Source: Clostridia bacterium (GTDB lineage Bacteria > Bacillota > Clostridia > Oscillospirales > CAG-272). From it: 64,000 bases of DNA. A model generated the notes under the pieces. That model had not been told where the DNA came from. It did not search any database and saw only the letters and a list, made by a program, of their open reading frames with translations. The translations under genes and the position numbers were made by a program. Shown in pieces: positions 1 through 9,997 of this stretch. The DNA is taken from assembly GCA_017472255.1 (NCBI GenBank), contig JAFUQU010000016.1:117684-181683 (forward strand). The letters run 5' to 3'. Numbering within the stretch: the stretch's first letter is position 1; each line of letters opens with the position of its first letter.

Positions 1-344
1 GTTATTCCATGTGCGGCATTCTGTCCCATGAAAGCGTGAACACGGGAAAGCTGGTGCGTTTCGGCTACGTTTCGCTGACCTCGCACCGGGCGGATATTTT
101 CGGCGATGCCGGAACAACACTGCGCGGGCACGAATTCCACTATTGGGACAGCACCGACTGCGGGGACAGTTACACCGCAGTGAAAACGAACAGAAAAACC
201 TATGACTGTGTTGTTTCAAGCGAAACACTCTATGCAGGTTATCCGCATCTGTATCTGCTCTCAAACATTGCGGCGGCGACAGAATTTTATCAAAAATGCT
301 TGAAATTCAAGGAGAAGAATCATGATCATTCACGACCCGAATGA
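1..344 (+). CDS. cbiA: Cobyrinate a,c-diamide synthase, C-terminal end (5' partial)
   Basis: This is the last ~113 codons of the glutamine-dependent enzyme that amidates the a and c side chains of cob(II)yrinate. The visible part is the end of the class I amidotransferase-like domain. It carries the RFGYV segment and the RGHEFHYWDS motif, whose His belongs to the triad; the catalytic Cys would lie upstream of the window. The reading frame is open from base 3. Its 3' end overlaps the cbiC start by 23 bases, as expected for a compact cbi operon. The assignment rests on the RGHEFHY motif and on the operon context. Hydrogenobyrinate synthase CobB is the aerobic equivalent, but the cbiD and cbiG neighbours point to the anaerobic pathway. 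Confidence 0.85.
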   Translation, partial: YSMCGILSHESVNTGKLVRFGYVSLTSHRADIFGDAGTTLRGHEFHYWDSTDCGDSYTAVKTNRKTYDCVVSSETLYAGYPHLYLLSNIAAATEFYQKCLKFKEKNHDHSRPE

Positions 345-939
345 AATAGAAAAACGCAGTATGGAAATCATCGAAAGCGAGCTTGTCGCGGAGATTCCGC
401 CGGAGAACAAAGCGGTGGTCAAACGTGTCATCCACTGCACCGCCGATTTTGATTATGCGGCAAATCTCGCTTTTTCAGAAGATGCGTGTGCAAAAGCCAT
501 TGAAGCGCTGAAAAACGGCTGTGATATCGTGACCGATACCAACATGGCGAAGTCCGGCATCAACAAAACGGCGGCAGGCAAGCTCGGCTGTGAAATCCAC
601 TGCTTCATGAGCGACCCTGATGTGGCGGAAACCGCCAAAGCGCGCGGCTGTACCCGTGCGGTCGCGTCGATGGAAAAAGCTTCAGAGCTGACAAGGTCTC
701 TGATCTTTGTTGTGGGCAACGCGCCTACCGCTTTGCTGGCACTCTGTGACCTGATCGCCGAGGGAAAAGTCAAACCGGAACTTGTCATCGGCGTTCCCGT
801 AGGATTCGTCAACATCCTCGAAGCCAAAGACGCCATCATGCAGACCGGGGTTCCGTACATCGTTGCAAAAGGACGCAAGGGCGGTTCCAATGTGGCGGCG
901 GCCATCGTAAACGCACTGATGTATCAGATTACAAGATGA
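322..939 (+). CDS. cbiC: Cobalt-precorrin-8 methylmutase
   Basis: A 205-residue CbiC/CobH family protein, the usual length. It moves the C11 methyl group to C12, giving cobyrinate. Family features visible are the N-terminal RSMEII segment, the central VTDTNMAKSGI stretch and the GNAPTALLAL segment followed by IGVPVGFVN. The start ATG lies 7 bases after GGAG and inside the 3' end of cbiA. Its stop overlaps the cbiD start by 4 bases (ATGA), so translational coupling is likely. Well recognised; little doubt about the family. Confidence 0.95.
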   Translation: MIIHDPNEIEKRSMEIIESELVAEIPPENKAVVKRVIHCTADFDYAANLAFSEDACAKAIEALKNGCDIVTDTNMAKSGINKTAAGKLGCEIHCFMSDPDVAETAKARGCTRAVASMEKASELTRSLIFVVGNAPTALLALCDLIAEGKVKPELVIGVPVGFVNILEAKDAIMQTGVPYIVAKGRKGGSNVAAAIVNALMYQITR

Positions 940-2090
940 GGCAACCAGAGCTGCTGGACAGCTTCATCACAAAGGACGGAAAGAAACTGCGGCGCGGCTA
1001 CACCACCGGCTCCTGTGCGGCGGCTGCATCCAAAGCGGCGGCGATTATGCTGCTTGGCGGCAAGATGCAGGAGAGCGTTTATCTCATGACCCCGCGCGGT
1101 ATCGGGCTGACACTGAACGTTCAGGAAATCAAGCGCGGTGACGGATTTGTTTCCTGCGGCGTTGTCAAGCACAGCGGCGACGATCCCGACGTGACAAACG
1201 GCATGATGGTTTATGCCCGCGTGGAAAAGACCGACGTTCCGCATGAAATCTTCATCGACGGCGGCGTTGGAATCGGGCGCGTGACCAAGCCGGGACTTGA
1301 TCAGCCGGTGGGAAACGCCGCCATCAATTCCACGCCGCGCCGCATGATTACCGAAGAACTTCGGCAGGTCTGCGAGGATTACGGCTACACCGGCGGTCTG
1401 CGTGTGATTATTTCTGCACCTGACGGCGTGGAGATTGCAAAAAAGACCTTCAATCCCCGTCTTGGCATCGTCGGCGGGCTGTCGATTCTCGGCACAACCG
1501 GAATCGTGGAACCGATGAGCGACGAAGCTGTCGTAGAGACGATTCGCACCGAGTTATCCATGCGGGCGGCAGACGGGAAAAATGCCGTGTTGTTTACACC
1601 GGGCAATTACGGTGCGGATTATATCAAAAACGAACTGCATATCAATCCCGAAATTGCCGTGACGACCTCCAACTTCATCGGCGACGCCTTTGCGCTTGCG
1701 GCGGAATTCGGCTTTCGCAGCGCTCTGCTTGTCGGACATATCGGCAAGCTGATTAAGGTGGCGGGCGGGATGTTCAACACCCATTCCCGATACGGCGACT
1801 GCCGCATGGAAATCTTCGCGTCCCACGCCGGAATGTGCGGCGTGTCGGCGGATGTGGTGCGGCGAATCATGGATAGTGCCATGACCGACGATATGCTGGC
1901 GATTCTCGAAGAAGCGGGTCGTCGGCAGACGGTGATGGAGAGCGTGATGGAACGCATGGATTTTCACCTGACGCACCGCCCGGTCGGTTTGATGCAGGTT
2001 GGGGCTGTAACATTCTCGAATGTTCACGGAATCCTCGGGAAAACCGCATCGGCGGACGAAATTTTAGAGCAGATACGAAAGGAATATTAA
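936..2090 (+). CDS. cbiD: Cobalt-precorrin-5B C1-methyltransferase
   Basis: A 384-residue CbiD protein. It methylates C1 during ring contraction using S-adenosylmethionine and is diagnostic of the oxygen-independent route. The N-terminal RRGYTTGSCAAAASKAA motif is the family hallmark. The VTKPGLDQPVGNAAINS segment and a GHIGKLIKVAGGMFNTHS stretch are also present. The start overlaps the cbiC stop by 4 bases, and cbiF begins 1 base after the stop. Length and motifs fit a complete gene. Confidence 0.95.
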   Translation: MRQPELLDSFITKDGKKLRRGYTTGSCAAAASKAAAIMLLGGKMQESVYLMTPRGIGLTLNVQEIKRGDGFVSCGVVKHSGDDPDVTNGMMVYARVEKTDVPHEIFIDGGVGIGRVTKPGLDQPVGNAAINSTPRRMITEELRQVCEDYGYTGGLRVIISAPDGVEIAKKTFNPRLGIVGGLSILGTTGIVEPMSDEAVVETIRTELSMRAADGKNAVLFTPGNYGADYIKNELHINPEIAVTTSNFIGDAFALAAEFGFRSALLVGHIGKLIKVAGGMFNTHSRYGDCRMEIFASHAGMCGVSADVVRRIMDSAMTDDMLAILEEAGRRQTVMESVMERMDFHLTHRPVGLMQVGAVTFSNVHGILGKTASADEILEQIRKEY

Positions 2091-2091
2091 C

Positions 2092-2847
2092 ATGGTACAT
2101 ATCATCGGCGCAGGATGCGGTGCGGCTGACCTCATCACCCTGCGCGGCAAAAAATATTTGGAAGAAGCGGACGTAATCATTTACGCAGGTTCGCTGGTCA
2201 ACAAAGAGCTGCTGCAATATGCAAAGGATGGCTGCGCACTGTACGACAGCGCAAAAATGACGCTGGAGGAAATCCTTGCCGTGATCGAAGCGGCAGAGGC
2301 GGAGAACAAAATGACCGTTCGTCTGCAATCGGGCGACCCGTCACTCTATGGAGCCATCGGCGAGCAGATGCGGGAATTTGATAAGCTCGGCATCGCTTAT
2401 GACATCACGCCCGGTGTCAGCGCTTTTTCCGGCGCGGCGGCGGCTCTCAAAACCGAATACACGCTCCCCGATGTTTCACAGACGGTGATCATCACCCGCG
2501 CGTCGGGCAAGACCGTTGTGCCGAAATCGGAAAATCTGCGTTCTCTTGCCGCACATGGCGCGACAATGGTGCTGTTCCTCAGTACCGGTCTGCTCGCTAA
2601 AGTCACCGAAGAATTGATCGCCGGCGGATATTCCCCCGACGCGCCCGCCGCCATCGTTTACAAGGCATCGTGGGACGACGAAAAGGTCTGTCGCTGTACG
2701 GTTGCCACGCTGGAGCAGACGGCGAAGGAAAATAACATCACCAAGACCGCGCTCATCACGGTGGGCGGATTCCTGAACAGCGATTTTTCCCGTTCTCACC
2801 TGTACGATCCGAACTATGCCACCGAATTCCGTGAGGCAAGCAAATGA
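2092..2847 (+). CDS. cbiF: Cobalt-precorrin-4 C11-methyltransferase
   Basis: A 251-residue tetrapyrrole methylase. The N-terminal HIIGAGCGAADLITLRG, the YAGSLVN segment, the LQSGDPSLYG motif and TPGVSAF are characteristic of CbiF/CobM among the SAM-dependent tetrapyrrole methylases. It adds the C11 methyl group. It starts with ATG one base after the cbiD stop and overlaps cbiG by 4 bases. The paralogs CbiE, CbiH and CbiL share the fold. The YAGSLVN region and the position before cbiG favour CbiF. Confidence 0.93.
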   Translation: MVHIIGAGCGAADLITLRGKKYLEEADVIIYAGSLVNKELLQYAKDGCALYDSAKMTLEEILAVIEAAEAENKMTVRLQSGDPSLYGAIGEQMREFDKLGIAYDITPGVSAFSGAAAALKTEYTLPDVSQTVIITRASGKTVVPKSENLRSLAAHGATMVLFLSTGLLAKVTEELIAGGYSPDAPAAIVYKASWDDEKVCRCTVATLEQTAKENNITKTALITVGGFLNSDFSRSHLYDPNYATEFREASK

Positions 2848-3860
2848 AGATCGCTGTAATTTGTTTCTCCGATGCCGGTTCCGCGCTGGCAATGCGTCTG
2901 TGTGAGCTGTTGCATTTGGATTTATCGTCGGTACATTCCATTGAAAAATTCGCTGTGAAATACGGCTTTACATCTCATAAAAAAGTCTGTGCGGATATGG
3001 GCGGGCTGTTCTCCGAAAATGACGCGCTCATCTTCATTTCCGCCTGTGGAATCGCCGTTCGCGACATTGCGCCGCATCTGAGGAATAAAGCGACCGACCC
3101 TGCCGTGCTGGTGTTGGACGATCAGGGAAAATTCGTGATTCCGATTCTCTCCGGTCACATCGGCGGTGCAAACGCGCTGGCGCAGACCATTGCGGAGATG
3201 CTCGGCGCGATTCCGGTTATCACAACGGCAACTGATGGGAGCGGAAAATTCTCCTGCGACACTTGGGCTGTCACGCACAACTGCGCGATTTCATCCATGA
3301 AAATCGCCAAAGAGATTTCTGCCGCGATTTTGACGGGGGATGTGCCGGTTTCGTCGGAATTTCCTCTGCTGGAAACTTTGCCAAACGGGCTGATTCCGGC
3401 GGAGATCGGAGAACTTGGCATTTTCATCGGCATTCATACCGATTCGCCGTATGCCGTCACGCTCCGCCTGATTCCGCGTATTGTGACTGTAGGGATTGGC
3501 TGTCGGCGCGGAACACCGATGGAAACGATTCATGCGGTAGTCCGTGAAACGCTGGAAGAAAATCAGATTGACCCCCGCGCGGTCTGCCGTCTCGCGTCCA
3601 TTGACGTGAAGCGGAATGAAGCCGGACTTTCGGAATATGCAAAAGCCATGAAGCTGCCGATTACCTTCTACACCGCCGACGAGTTGAACACCGTCCCCGG
3701 GGAATTCGCGGAATCGGAATTTGTTCGGAAAACCGTCGGCGTTGGCAATGTGTGCGAACGCGCGGCGGCATATGACGGCGGTAAACTGATGATACACAAA
3801 ACCGCAAAAGACGGCGTAACCGTCGCGGCGGCAGTACAGGATTGGAGGGTTACGTTTTGA
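2844..3860 (+). CDS. cbiG: Cobalt-precorrin-5A hydrolase
   Basis: A 338-residue CbiG protein that opens the ring lactone and releases acetaldehyde in the anaerobic pathway. The N-terminal domain has FISACGIAVRDIAPHL, followed by SGHIGGANALA and ITTATD. The C-terminal domain has VGIGCRRGTPME and the SIDVKRNEAGL stretch. It overlaps cbiF by 4 bases. Its stop shares bases with the TTG start of cbiH, so translation is probably coupled. No fusion to cbiH is seen here, although such fusions are known. Confidence 0.94.
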   Translation: MKIAVICFSDAGSALAMRLCELLHLDLSSVHSIEKFAVKYGFTSHKKVCADMGGLFSENDALIFISACGIAVRDIAPHLRNKATDPAVLVLDDQGKFVIPILSGHIGGANALAQTIAEMLGAIPVITTATDGSGKFSCDTWAVTHNCAISSMKIAKEISAAILTGDVPVSSEFPLLETLPNGLIPAEIGELGIFIGIHTDSPYAVTLRLIPRIVTVGIGCRRGTPMETIHAVVRETLEENQIDPRAVCRLASIDVKRNEAGLSEYAKAMKLPITFYTADELNTVPGEFAESEFVRKTVGVGNVCERAAAYDGGKLMIHKTAKDGVTVAAAVQDWRVTF

Positions 3861-4591
3861 AAAAGCTATATGTAGTCGGTATCGGTGCGGGAAATTATGA
3901 CGGCATGACGGTCGGTGCGGTCAAAGCATTGGAGGCGGCGGACGTCATCGTCGGATACACCGTCTACTGCGATCTGGTGAAGCCGTATTTCCCGGACAAG
4001 GAATATCTCTCCACGCCCATGATGCGTGAAATCGAACGCTGCCGTATGGCGCTTGATTGTGCGGCTGACGGAAAACTCACCGCCATGATCTGTTCCGGCG
4101 ACGCGGGAATTTACGGCATGGCATCCCCGATTCTGGAACTGGCGGGCGAGTACGGCGTGGAAGTGGAGATTATCGCAGGCGTAACGGCGGCGTGCTCCGG
4201 GGCGGCATTGCTCGGTTCACCGCTGACCTGCGATTTTACCGTTATCAGCCTGTCCGATTTGCTGACGCCGATGGAAGTGATCGAAAAGCGCATTGAGGGC
4301 GCGGCAATGAGCGACATCTGCGTGGTGCTGTATAATCCGTCCAGCAAAAAGCGCGCCGATCACCTCCGCCGCTGTTGTGAGATTCTTCTGAAATACCGTT
4401 CCGCCGATACTGTTTGCGGTATCGCGCAGAACATCGGGCGCTACGGAGAGTGTACAAAGCTGCTGACGCTCGGCGAGCTTGCCGATTATCCGGCGGATAT
4501 GTTCACTACGATTTTCATCGGCAATTCGCTTACAAAAATCATAAACGGCAGAATGGTCACGCCGAGAGGGTATCGTCATGAGCAGACGTGA
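3857..4591 (+). CDS. cbiH: Cobalt-precorrin-3B C17-methyltransferase
   Basis: A tetrapyrrole methylase of about 244 residues that drives ring contraction by C17 methylation. It starts KLYVVGIGAGNYDGMTVGA and has the ICSGDAGIYGMASP, AGVTAACSGAALLG and VLYNPSSKKR segments typical of CbiH/CobJ. The in-frame TTG at 3842 overlaps the likely ribosome site GGAGGG (3844-3849), so TTG at 3857 is the better start. It lies 7 bases after that site and overlaps the cbiG TGA. The 3' end overlaps the next gene by 14 bases. Confidence 0.93.
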   Translation: MKKLYVVGIGAGNYDGMTVGAVKALEAADVIVGYTVYCDLVKPYFPDKEYLSTPMMREIERCRMALDCAADGKLTAMICSGDAGIYGMASPILELAGEYGVEVEIIAGVTAACSGAALLGSPLTCDFTVISLSDLLTPMEVIEKRIEGAAMSDICVVLYNPSSKKRADHLRRCCEILLKYRSADTVCGIAQNIGRYGECTKLLTLGELADYPADMFTTIFIGNSLTKIINGRMVTPRGYRHEQT

Positions 4592-6545
4592 AAAAATATG
4601 CCTGTTTGCCGGAACCACCGAGGGCAGACAGCTTGCACAAATTCTGCATTCTGCTGCTTATCTGACCGTCTGTGTTGCCACCGAATACGGCGAGGTATTG
4701 TTGGACGGCATCGACGGAATCACCGTTCACACCGGACGAATGGACGCGGACGAAATGGCGCGATTCTTTGCGGACAGCCGATTCGACCGCATCCTCGACG
4801 CGACGCATCCGTATGCGGAAGTGGTGACAGAAAATATCTGCACAGCCGCCAAAATAGCCGGAATCCCCGTCATGCGGATTCTGCGGGAAACCGACCGCCA
4901 TATCGCGGAGGCGGTCTATGTCCCGTCCGTAGAAGCGGCGCGGGATTATCTGATTGAGAAGGGCGAAAACATTTTCCTGACTACCGGAGCAAAGGAGCTT
5001 TCCTCCTACATAGGTCTTGATATGTCGCAGGTCTGGGCGAGAGTATTGCCGCTGGCATCCTCTCTGGAATCTTGTCAGAACGCCGGAATCCTGCCCGCAC
5101 ATATTATCGCCGCACAAGGTCCCTTTACCGAGGAGATCAATCTTGCACAGATGAAAATGATCGGCGCGCGGTATATGGTGACAAAATCTTCTGGTAAAAA
5201 CGGCGGGTTTGAGGAAAAAATCCGTGCGGCAAAAGCTGCGGGAGCCATTCCCGTTATCATCGGTCAGCCGCCGCAGGTGGAAGGATTCACGCTGGATGAA
5301 GCATTAGTGGAACTGGCGAAAATACTTCCGCTGAACGCCGTTAAAGTTACGATTCTCGGCATCGGTCCCGGCGATGCGCGCATCCTGACTGCGCAGGCAC
5401 AGGAGATTTTGCAAAGCTGCGATGCCGTTATCGGCGCGAAATCCGTGGCTGACTCGCTTTCGGCAACGAAGCCGATCTTTCATGAATTCCTGCCCGAAAA
5501 GGTGCGTGAGGTTTTGCACAGCCATCCTTCCATTCGTCATGCGGCGGTGGTTATGCGTGGAGATGTTGGCTTTTACAGCGGCGCGAAGAAGCTGATCGGT
5601 GCGCTTGGCGGGTACGATGTCACACTTGTCCCCGGAATTTCGTCGCCCCTGTATTTTGCCGCAAAGCTGGGCATTTCATGGGACGATGCGGCGCTGATCA
5701 GTTTGCATGGGCGGGACAGCAATCTGATTCACACAGTAAAGACCAACCGCAAAGTGTTCGCGCTGACCGGCGGAGACAATACGGTGGACGCCATCTGCCG
5801 CAGATTATGCGAATACGGTTACGGCGAACTTCCGGTGACGGTTGGCGAAAGGCTTTCCTACCCGGAGGAAAAAATCACGCACGGTACCGCCGCTGAACTG
5901 ATTGGGCAGAGATTTGATGCGCTGTCGATTCTCTATATTGAGAACGAGCGCGCTGTCCGACAGCTTCGCCACGGCATTCCCGACGAGGAATTCATTCGCG
6001 GCGATGTGCCCATGACCAAATCGGAGGTGCGGACGATTTCGCTGTCGAAGCTGGAACTGTCCGCCGACACGGTTGTGTATGACATCGGCGCAGGAACCGG
6101 CTCGGTATCGGTTGAATGTGCGCTTGCAGCGTATGAGGGGCAAGTGTATGCCATCGAAAAAGAAGCAGATGCGGCGTCGCTTATCGCAGCGAACAAGGTG
6201 AAATTCGGCTGCGAAAATCTGCACATAGTCGAAGGTATCGCGCCGGATGCGCTTGCCAATCTGCCCGCACCGACCCATGCCTTCATCGGCGGGAGTTCGG
6301 GCAATCTGCGGGACATCATCGCAGTATTGCTTCGCAAGAATCCGAATGTGCGGATTGTTGTCAACGCGTTTACGCTGGAAACGCAGACCGAAGCGGCGGA
6401 ATGTGCGAGGGTGTTTGGCTTTGTGGAATATGAAACGGTTTCCGTAAACATTGCCCGTTCGCGCAAGGTCGGACGGTATCACATGATGACTGCTCAGAAT
6501 CCGGTGTATGTCATCACGATGGAGGGAGGAACGCCGCTTGATTAA
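4578..6545 (+). CDS. cbiJET: CbiJ-CbiE-CbiT triple fusion: precorrin-6A reductase, C5-methyltransferase and C15-methyltransferase/decarboxylase
   Basis: A 655-residue protein joining three consecutive activities. Residues 1 to about 250 are a CbiJ/CobK reductase: FAGTTEGRQLA near the N terminus, DATHPYAEVVTENI, and FLTTGAKELSSY. Residues about 255-455 are a CbiE-type tetrapyrrole methylase starting VKVTILGIGPGDARILTAQA. Residues about 475-655 are a CbiT Rossmann methyltransferase with MTKSEVRTISLSKLEL and the SAM loop DIGAGTGSVSVE near residue 500. CbiE-CbiT fusions (CobL) are common; having CbiJ on the same chain is less usual. Both junctions are in frame with no stop. ATG 4578 follows GAGAGGG and overlaps cbiH. 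Confidence 0.92.
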   Translation: MSRREKICLFAGTTEGRQLAQILHSAAYLTVCVATEYGEVLLDGIDGITVHTGRMDADEMARFFADSRFDRILDATHPYAEVVTENICTAAKIAGIPVMRILRETDRHIAEAVYVPSVEAARDYLIEKGENIFLTTGAKELSSYIGLDMSQVWARVLPLASSLESCQNAGILPAHIIAAQGPFTEEINLAQMKMIGARYMVTKSSGKNGGFEEKIRAAKAAGAIPVIIGQPPQVEGFTLDEALVELAKILPLNAVKVTILGIGPGDARILTAQAQEILQSCDAVIGAKSVADSLSATKPIFHEFLPEKVREVLHSHPSIRHAAVVMRGDVGFYSGAKKLIGALGGYDVTLVPGISSPLYFAAKLGISWDDAALISLHGRDSNLIHTVKTNRKVFALTGGDNTVDAICRRLCEYGYGELPVTVGERLSYPEEKITHGTAAELIGQRFDALSILYIENERAVRQLRHGIPDEEFIRGDVPMTKSEVRTISLSKLELSADTVVYDIGAGTGSVSVECALAAYEGQVYAIEKEADAASLIAANKVKFGCENLHIVEGIAPDALANLPAPTHAFIGGSSGNLRDIIAVLLRKNPNVRIVVNAFTLETQTEAAECARVFGFVEYETVSVNIARSRKVGRYHMMTAQNPVYVITMEGGTPLD

Positions 6546-7512
6546 ATTGCTCACTTATCAGACGATCGCGCTTGTTCTCGGTTTTATTGTGGACTTCTTT
6601 GTCGGCGACCCGTACTCCATTCCGCATCCTGTTGTGGGCATGGGAAGGATCATCTCCTTCCTGGACAAGCATCTGCGGAAAGGGAAAGGCAATTCCAGCG
6701 ATTTCCACCGCGGAATTCTGACCGTCGTGCTGGTAACATGGATTTCGACCGCTGTTCCTGCGCTGGTATTGTTCCTTGCATGGAGAATTCATCCCATCCT
6801 TCATCTTGCAATCAATACCGTCATGTGCTGGCAGATTCTTGCCGCACGGCAGCTGGTTCGCGAGAGCAAAAAGGTGCAGAAGGCACTGGAAAAGAACGAT
6901 ACGGAAGGCGCACGGTATGCGGTTTCGATGATCGTCGGACGCGACACCGATGTGCTGGACGAAAACGGAATCTGCCGTGCGGCGGTGGAAACCGTGGCGG
7001 AAAACGCTTCCGACGGCGTGATTGCGCCGCTATGCTGGATGATGCTGTTCGGCGCGGTCGGCGGATTCTTCTATAAATCGGTCAATACGATGGATTCCAT
7101 GCTGGGGTACAAGAATGACAAGTATCTGTACTTTGGACGCGCCGCCGCAAAAACCGACGATTTTGTCAACTACATTCCCGCCAGAGTTTCCGCGCTTCTG
7201 ATGATCGTCACGGCACCGCTCGTCGGTCTTGATGGCAGAAACGCATGGAAAATCTTCCGCCGCGACCGCTATAAGCACGCCAGCCCCAACTCCGCACAGA
7301 CCGAATCCGCCTGTGCCGGTGCGCTGGGACTGCGGCTTGCGGGAGACGCGGTGTATGGCGGCGTCGTGCATAAAAAAGAATACATCGGCGACCCCGTGAA
7401 AGAGATTGAACCGAAGGATATTACCCGCGCCGGTCGGCTGATGTACACGGCTTCGGCGATGATGCTGGTTCTCGCCGTTCTTGTACGAATTGTGGTGATT
7501 GTATGCTTATAG
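6538..7512 (+). CDS. cbiB: Adenosylcobinamide-phosphate synthase
   Basis: An integral membrane protein of about 324 residues that attaches aminopropanol phosphate to adenosylcobyric acid. Family marks are DFFVGDPYSIPHPVVGMG, the RDTDVLDENGICRAAVETVAEN stretch, DGVIAPL and NTMDSMLGYKND. Several hydrophobic segments are visible. The upstream in-frame ATG at 6508 would place the strong ribosome site GGAGGGAGGA (6521-6530) inside the gene. TTG at 6538, 7 bases after that site and overlapping the cbiJET stop, is therefore preferred. It overlaps the next gene by 10 bases. Confidence 0.92.
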   Translation: MIKLLTYQTIALVLGFIVDFFVGDPYSIPHPVVGMGRIISFLDKHLRKGKGNSSDFHRGILTVVLVTWISTAVPALVLFLAWRIHPILHLAINTVMCWQILAARQLVRESKKVQKALEKNDTEGARYAVSMIVGRDTDVLDENGICRAAVETVAENASDGVIAPLCWMMLFGAVGGFFYKSVNTMDSMLGYKNDKYLYFGRAAAKTDDFVNYIPARVSALLMIVTAPLVGLDGRNAWKIFRRDRYKHASPNSAQTESACAGALGLRLAGDAVYGGVVHKKEYIGDPVKEIEPKDITRAGRLMYTASAMMLVLAVLVRIVVIVCL

Positions 7513-8543
7513 ACAAAAAAAGTCCCCACGGCGGAGATATTTACACAAATGCCGTCCGGCTGGATTTTTCGGCAAACATCAATCCTGCCGGGATGCCGGA
7601 GAAGGTGCGGCAGGCGTTGATTCAGGCGGCGGAAAGCTGCTCGGCTTATCCCGACCCGTACTGCACAGAGCTGCGAGGGAAAATCGCGGCACATGAACGA
7701 GTGCCGATGGATGCCGTCCTTTGTGGAAACGGCGCGGCGGAACTGATCTATCAGTACGCCTACACATTGCCGAAAGGGAAGCCCGCGCTGATTGTTTCGC
7801 CCACCTTCTGCGAATACGAACAGGCGCTTTGTGCGGCGGGGATTCCGGCGGAATATTATCTTCTGCGCGAGGCGGACGGTTTCAGGCTGACGGAGGAGAT
7901 TCTTCGCACAGATTTCAGTAAATACAGTGCTGTCTATCTCTGTTCCCCCAACAATCCCACCGGAATCACCGTGGAGCCGAAGCTGATTGATACAATCGCG
8001 GCGACCGGTGTGCGGCTGTTCTGCGATTTCTGTTTCCTCGACCTGACCGATCATCCGGAGAAGTATGACATTCCGTCACTGATTCAGACTTATCCGAATC
8101 TTACTATCCTGCGCGCATTTACAAAAAGCTATACGATGGCAGGCGTGCGGCTGGGATATGTGCTGTGCGGCGATGCGGAATTTCTCGCGGCGATGTCGGA
8201 AAAAACGCAGTGCTGGAATGTCTCAACATTGGCGCAGGCGGCGGGAATTGCCGCGATGGACTGCTTGGATTGGCTGAGAGATTCTGTCAGGCTGATTTCG
8301 GAAGAACGGAAGCGAATAACAGCGGAGCTTTGTGCGCTTGATATCCGCGTTTATCCTGGAGAGGCAAATTATTTGCTCTTGTATTCCGGGAAAAATCTGA
8401 CGGAACCCTTGATGCGGCGTGGAATGATGGTGCGGGACTGCTCCAACTATATCGGACTGGGCGACGGCTATATCCGCATTGCGGTTCGCACACGGTCAGA
8501 AAACGATCAGCTGCTCACCGAACTGAAAGAGGTACTCAAATGA
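7503..8543 (+). CDS. cobD: PLP-dependent L-threonine-O-3-phosphate decarboxylase
   Basis: A 346-residue fold-type I aminotransferase-like protein of the HisC/CobC/CobD group. It begins [20 protein letters not shown], the usual CobD start. It has [11 protein letters not shown] for the PLP-ring region and [15 protein letters not shown], whose Lys should form the Schiff base. It makes the (R)-1-amino-2-propanol phosphate linker used by CbiB, and it lies between cbiB and cbiP. On sequence alone a histidinol-phosphate aminotransferase is possible, but the operon settles the role. The start overlaps cbiB, and the stop overlaps cbiP by 4 bases. Confidence 0.9.
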   Translation: MLIDKKSPHGGDIYTNAVRLDFSANINPAGMPEKVRQALIQAAESCSAYPDPYCTELRGKIAAHERVPMDAVLCGNGAAELIYQYAYTLPKGKPALIVSPTFCEYEQALCAAGIPAEYYLLREADGFRLTEEILRTDFSKYSAVYLCSPNNPTGITVEPKLIDTIAATGVRLFCDFCFLDLTDHPEKYDIPSLIQTYPNLTILRAFTKSYTMAGVRLGYVLCGDAEFLAAMSEKTQCWNVSTLAQAAGIAAMDCLDWLRDSVRLISEERKRITAELCALDIRVYPGEANYLLLYSGKNLTEPLMRRGMMVRDCSNYIGLGDGYIRIAVRTRSENDQLLTELKEVLK

Positions 8544-9997
8544 AACAAGCAAAACCGATTATGATACAGGGCACGATGTCCAACGCAGGAAAAAGCCTGA
8601 TCTGCGCGGCGCTCTGCCGGATTTTCAAACAGGACGGCTATAAGGTTGCGCCGTTCAAGTCGCAGAACATGGCGCTCAACTCCTTCATCACCGACGAAGG
8701 TCTTGAAATGGGACGCGCGCAGGTCGTACAGGCGGAGGCGGCGGGAATCAAGCCCTCCGTGCTGATGAATCCGATTTTGCTGAAACCCACCACCGATGTT
8801 GGCTCGCAGGTCATCGTCAACGGTGAGGTGCGCGGCAATATGCGTGCGGTGGACTATTTCAAGTATAAAAAAGAGTTGATTCCCGACATTATGCACGCCT
8901 ATGACACGCTCGCCGCTGAAAACGACATCCTCGTCATCGAAGGCGCGGGCAGTCCGGCGGAGATCAATCTGAAAAGCGTGGACATTGTCAACATGGGCAT
9001 GGCGAAGATGGCGAAGTCGCCCGTTCTGCTGGTGGGAGACATCGACCGTGGCGGCGTATTTGCCCAGCTTTATGGCACTGTGGCTCTGCTGGAGCCGGAC
9101 GAGCGCGCGATGGTCAAAGCGACGATTATTAATAAATTCCGGGGAGATGTGACCATTCTGAATCCGGGACTGGATATGCTGTACGATCTGGTGAAGGTTC
9201 CGTGCGCTGGTGTGGTTCCTTATACGCACGTGGATATTGACGACGAGGACAGTTTGAGCGAACGTCTGACCGCCGGTGAGCGGAAAGAAATTGACATTGC
9301 CGTGATCTCCCTGCCGCGCATTTCCAACTTCACGGATTTTTCGCCGTTCTCGCGGTTTTCGACGGTATCCTTGCGCTATGTCAAGAACCTGTTTGAACTG
9401 GGGTCGCCGGACATGATTATCATCCCGGGGACGAAATCCACGATCTCCGACCTGAAATGGATGCGGCAGAACGGTCTGGAAGCGGAGATTCTCAAGAAAG
9501 CCTCCCGCGGAACGCCGATCTTCGGTATCTGCGGCGGTTTACAGATGCTTGGGCAGAAGATTTCCGACCCGTATAACACCGAAAGCGGCGGAGAAATCGC
9601 GGGTATGGGACTGCTTGCCATCGAAACCATATTTGCAAAGGAAAAGACACGCACACAGACAGAAGGCAGCTTCGGCGGTATCGACGGTATTTTTGCAGGA
9701 TTGAACGGACGGGCATATCGCGGCTACGAGATTCACATGGGACAAAGCAGCAACACAGCGGCGGTGATTCAGAACGGGAATGTATACGGCAGCTATATTC
9801 ACGGCATCTTTGATGAGAACGGCATCGCGCAGGCCATTGTTCGCGCATTGTGTGAGCGGAGAGGAATCACTTTTGACGAAAACGCCGTGTTCGACGTTCA
9901 TGCTTACCGAGAATCACAATACAACAAGCTGGCGGACGCGGTGCGCGGGGCACTGGATATGTATATGATCTATCGAATCATAGAGGAGGGCGTATGA
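8540..9997 (+). CDS. cbiP: Adenosylcobyric acid synthase
   Basis: A 485-residue CbiP/CobQ protein of the usual length. It amidates the b, d, e and g side chains of the corrin using glutamine and ATP. The ATP-binding domain opens with [20 protein letters not shown] and contains [10 protein letters not shown] and [15 protein letters not shown]. The glutamine amidotransferase domain has the nucleophile in [11 protein letters not shown] (Cys near residue 331), YEIHMG and YIHGIF with the triad His. It overlaps cobD and the adenosyltransferase gene by 4 bases on each side. Confidence 0.95.
   Translation: MKQAKPIMIQGTMSNAGKSLICAALCRIFKQDGYKVAPFKSQNMALNSFITDEGLEMGRAQVVQAEAAGIKPSVLMNPILLKPTTDVGSQVIVNGEVRGNMRAVDYFKYKKELIPDIMHAYDTLAAENDILVIEGAGSPAEINLKSVDIVNMGMAKMAKSPVLLVGDIDRGGVFAQLYGTVALLEPDERAMVKATIINKFRGDVTILNPGLDMLYDLVKVPCAGVVPYTHVDIDDEDSLSERLTAGERKEIDIAVISLPRISNFTDFSPFSRFSTVSLRYVKNLFELGSPDMIIIPGTKSTISDLKWMRQNGLEAEILKKASRGTPIFGICGGLQMLGQKISDPYNTESGGEIAGMGLLAIETIFAKEKTRTQTEGSFGGIDGIFAGLNGRAYRGYEIHMGQSSNTAAVIQNGNVYGSYIHGIFDENGIAQAIVRALCERRGITFDENAVFDVHAYRESQYNKLADAVRGALDMYMIYRIIEEGV

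Noticed and set aside
1..320. Cobalamin riboswitch for the cbi operon
   Set aside because: The window begins inside cbiA; no leader is present, and no riboswitch-like element was seen between operon genes.
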